64,000 nucleotides of DNA from Paralvinella palmiformis (lineage: Eukaryota; Annelida; Polychaeta; Terebellida; Alvinellidae). The DNA is taken from assembly GCA_025642065.1 (NCBI GenBank), contig JAODUP010000323.1, forward strand, positions 336,501 through 400,500, in the 5' to 3' direction. This document shows, one piece after another, positions 63,601 to 64,000 of this stretch. Both the position numbers and the translations under genes were made by a program. Numbering within the stretch: the stretch's first letter is position 1; each line of letters opens with the position of its first letter. The notes beneath the pieces were generated by a model. The model was given only the letters and a program-made list of their open reading frames with translations, ran no database searches and was not told where the DNA came from.

Positions 63601-64000
63601 TGTCCAGTTTACGGATATGTTACCATCGTCAGCTGTTACACTCTTGTGGAAATTGCATATTTTATTATGGAAAATGTATAGTATAATAGGTGGCATGTAG
63701 AATGCATTTGTTGGTGGTGATGATGTATGACAAATATCATATGGGAGCGAAATAAGATAATGATTGTGTGAGCTGAGAAAGCTGTGTTTTTTAGTGTGCA
63801 TAGCAAAATGATTCCACACTATACTTTCGGATAATTAAATATTAAAAATGAGCCTTGTTTTATGAAGTTATCAGTTACTGCTCGTGTGAATAGGGTGCCC
63901 AGTTATTTGGTGCATTCCACATCCAAGATATTGGGTGGATATATTTCTGATTGGCATTATGTTTATGAAACACTGGTTTCAGTCGGCTCCGCTCAATACT
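63601..64000. other. 3' flank, nothing recognised
   Basis: Unique AT-rich sequence; no coding potential or repeat family identified. Confidence 0.4.

Overview
The window reads as nuclear DNA of an invertebrate animal: spliced genes with GT-AG introns, long gene-poor stretches, many (CA)n, (GA)n and (AT)n microsatellites, and repeated copies of tRNA-derived SINEs. The protein similarity of the genes and the style of the repeats suggest a lophotrochozoan, most likely a mollusc; that is an inference, because no species-diagnostic sequence was recognised.

Layout. (1) Positions 1-10,490, minus strand: two tandem genes for rhodopsin-type (class A) G-protein-coupled receptors. They share the same intron site (phase 1, just after TM2) and similar TM3 sequence, so they are probably paralogues. 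Both have lost the arginine of the (D/E)RY motif and both have a very long third intracellular loop. In the left gene, which runs off the window edge, that loop holds about 50 copies of a 10-residue repeat with a CxxC motif. The 3' end of a broken non-LTR retrotransposon sits in intron 1 of the left gene, directly beside the splice donor. (2) Positions 10,491-37,451: about 27 kb with no gene I can recognise. It holds SINEs (one inverted pair with target-site duplications), microsatellites, a 17-bp minisatellite and unique sequence. (3) Positions 37,452-62,206, plus strand: 30 exons of THOC2, the largest subunit of the THO/TREX mRNA-export complex. All exon phases agree and the joined reading frame is 1,288 residues. 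About 340 N-terminal residues expected from the human protein are not found. The introns contain SINEs, a deleted pogo/Tigger-like DNA transposon, a second TA-flanked inverted-repeat element filled with microsatellite blocks, a 49-bp tandem repeat, and a probable alternative last exon with its own poly(A) signal. (4) Positions 62,207-64,000: probable THOC2 3' UTR and flank.

The receptor pair and THOC2 have no evident functional link. The most unusual object is the CxxC repeat array inside the cytoplasmic loop of the left receptor. All exon limits were read by eye from splice consensus, phase and protein similarity remembered from known families; no alignment was run.
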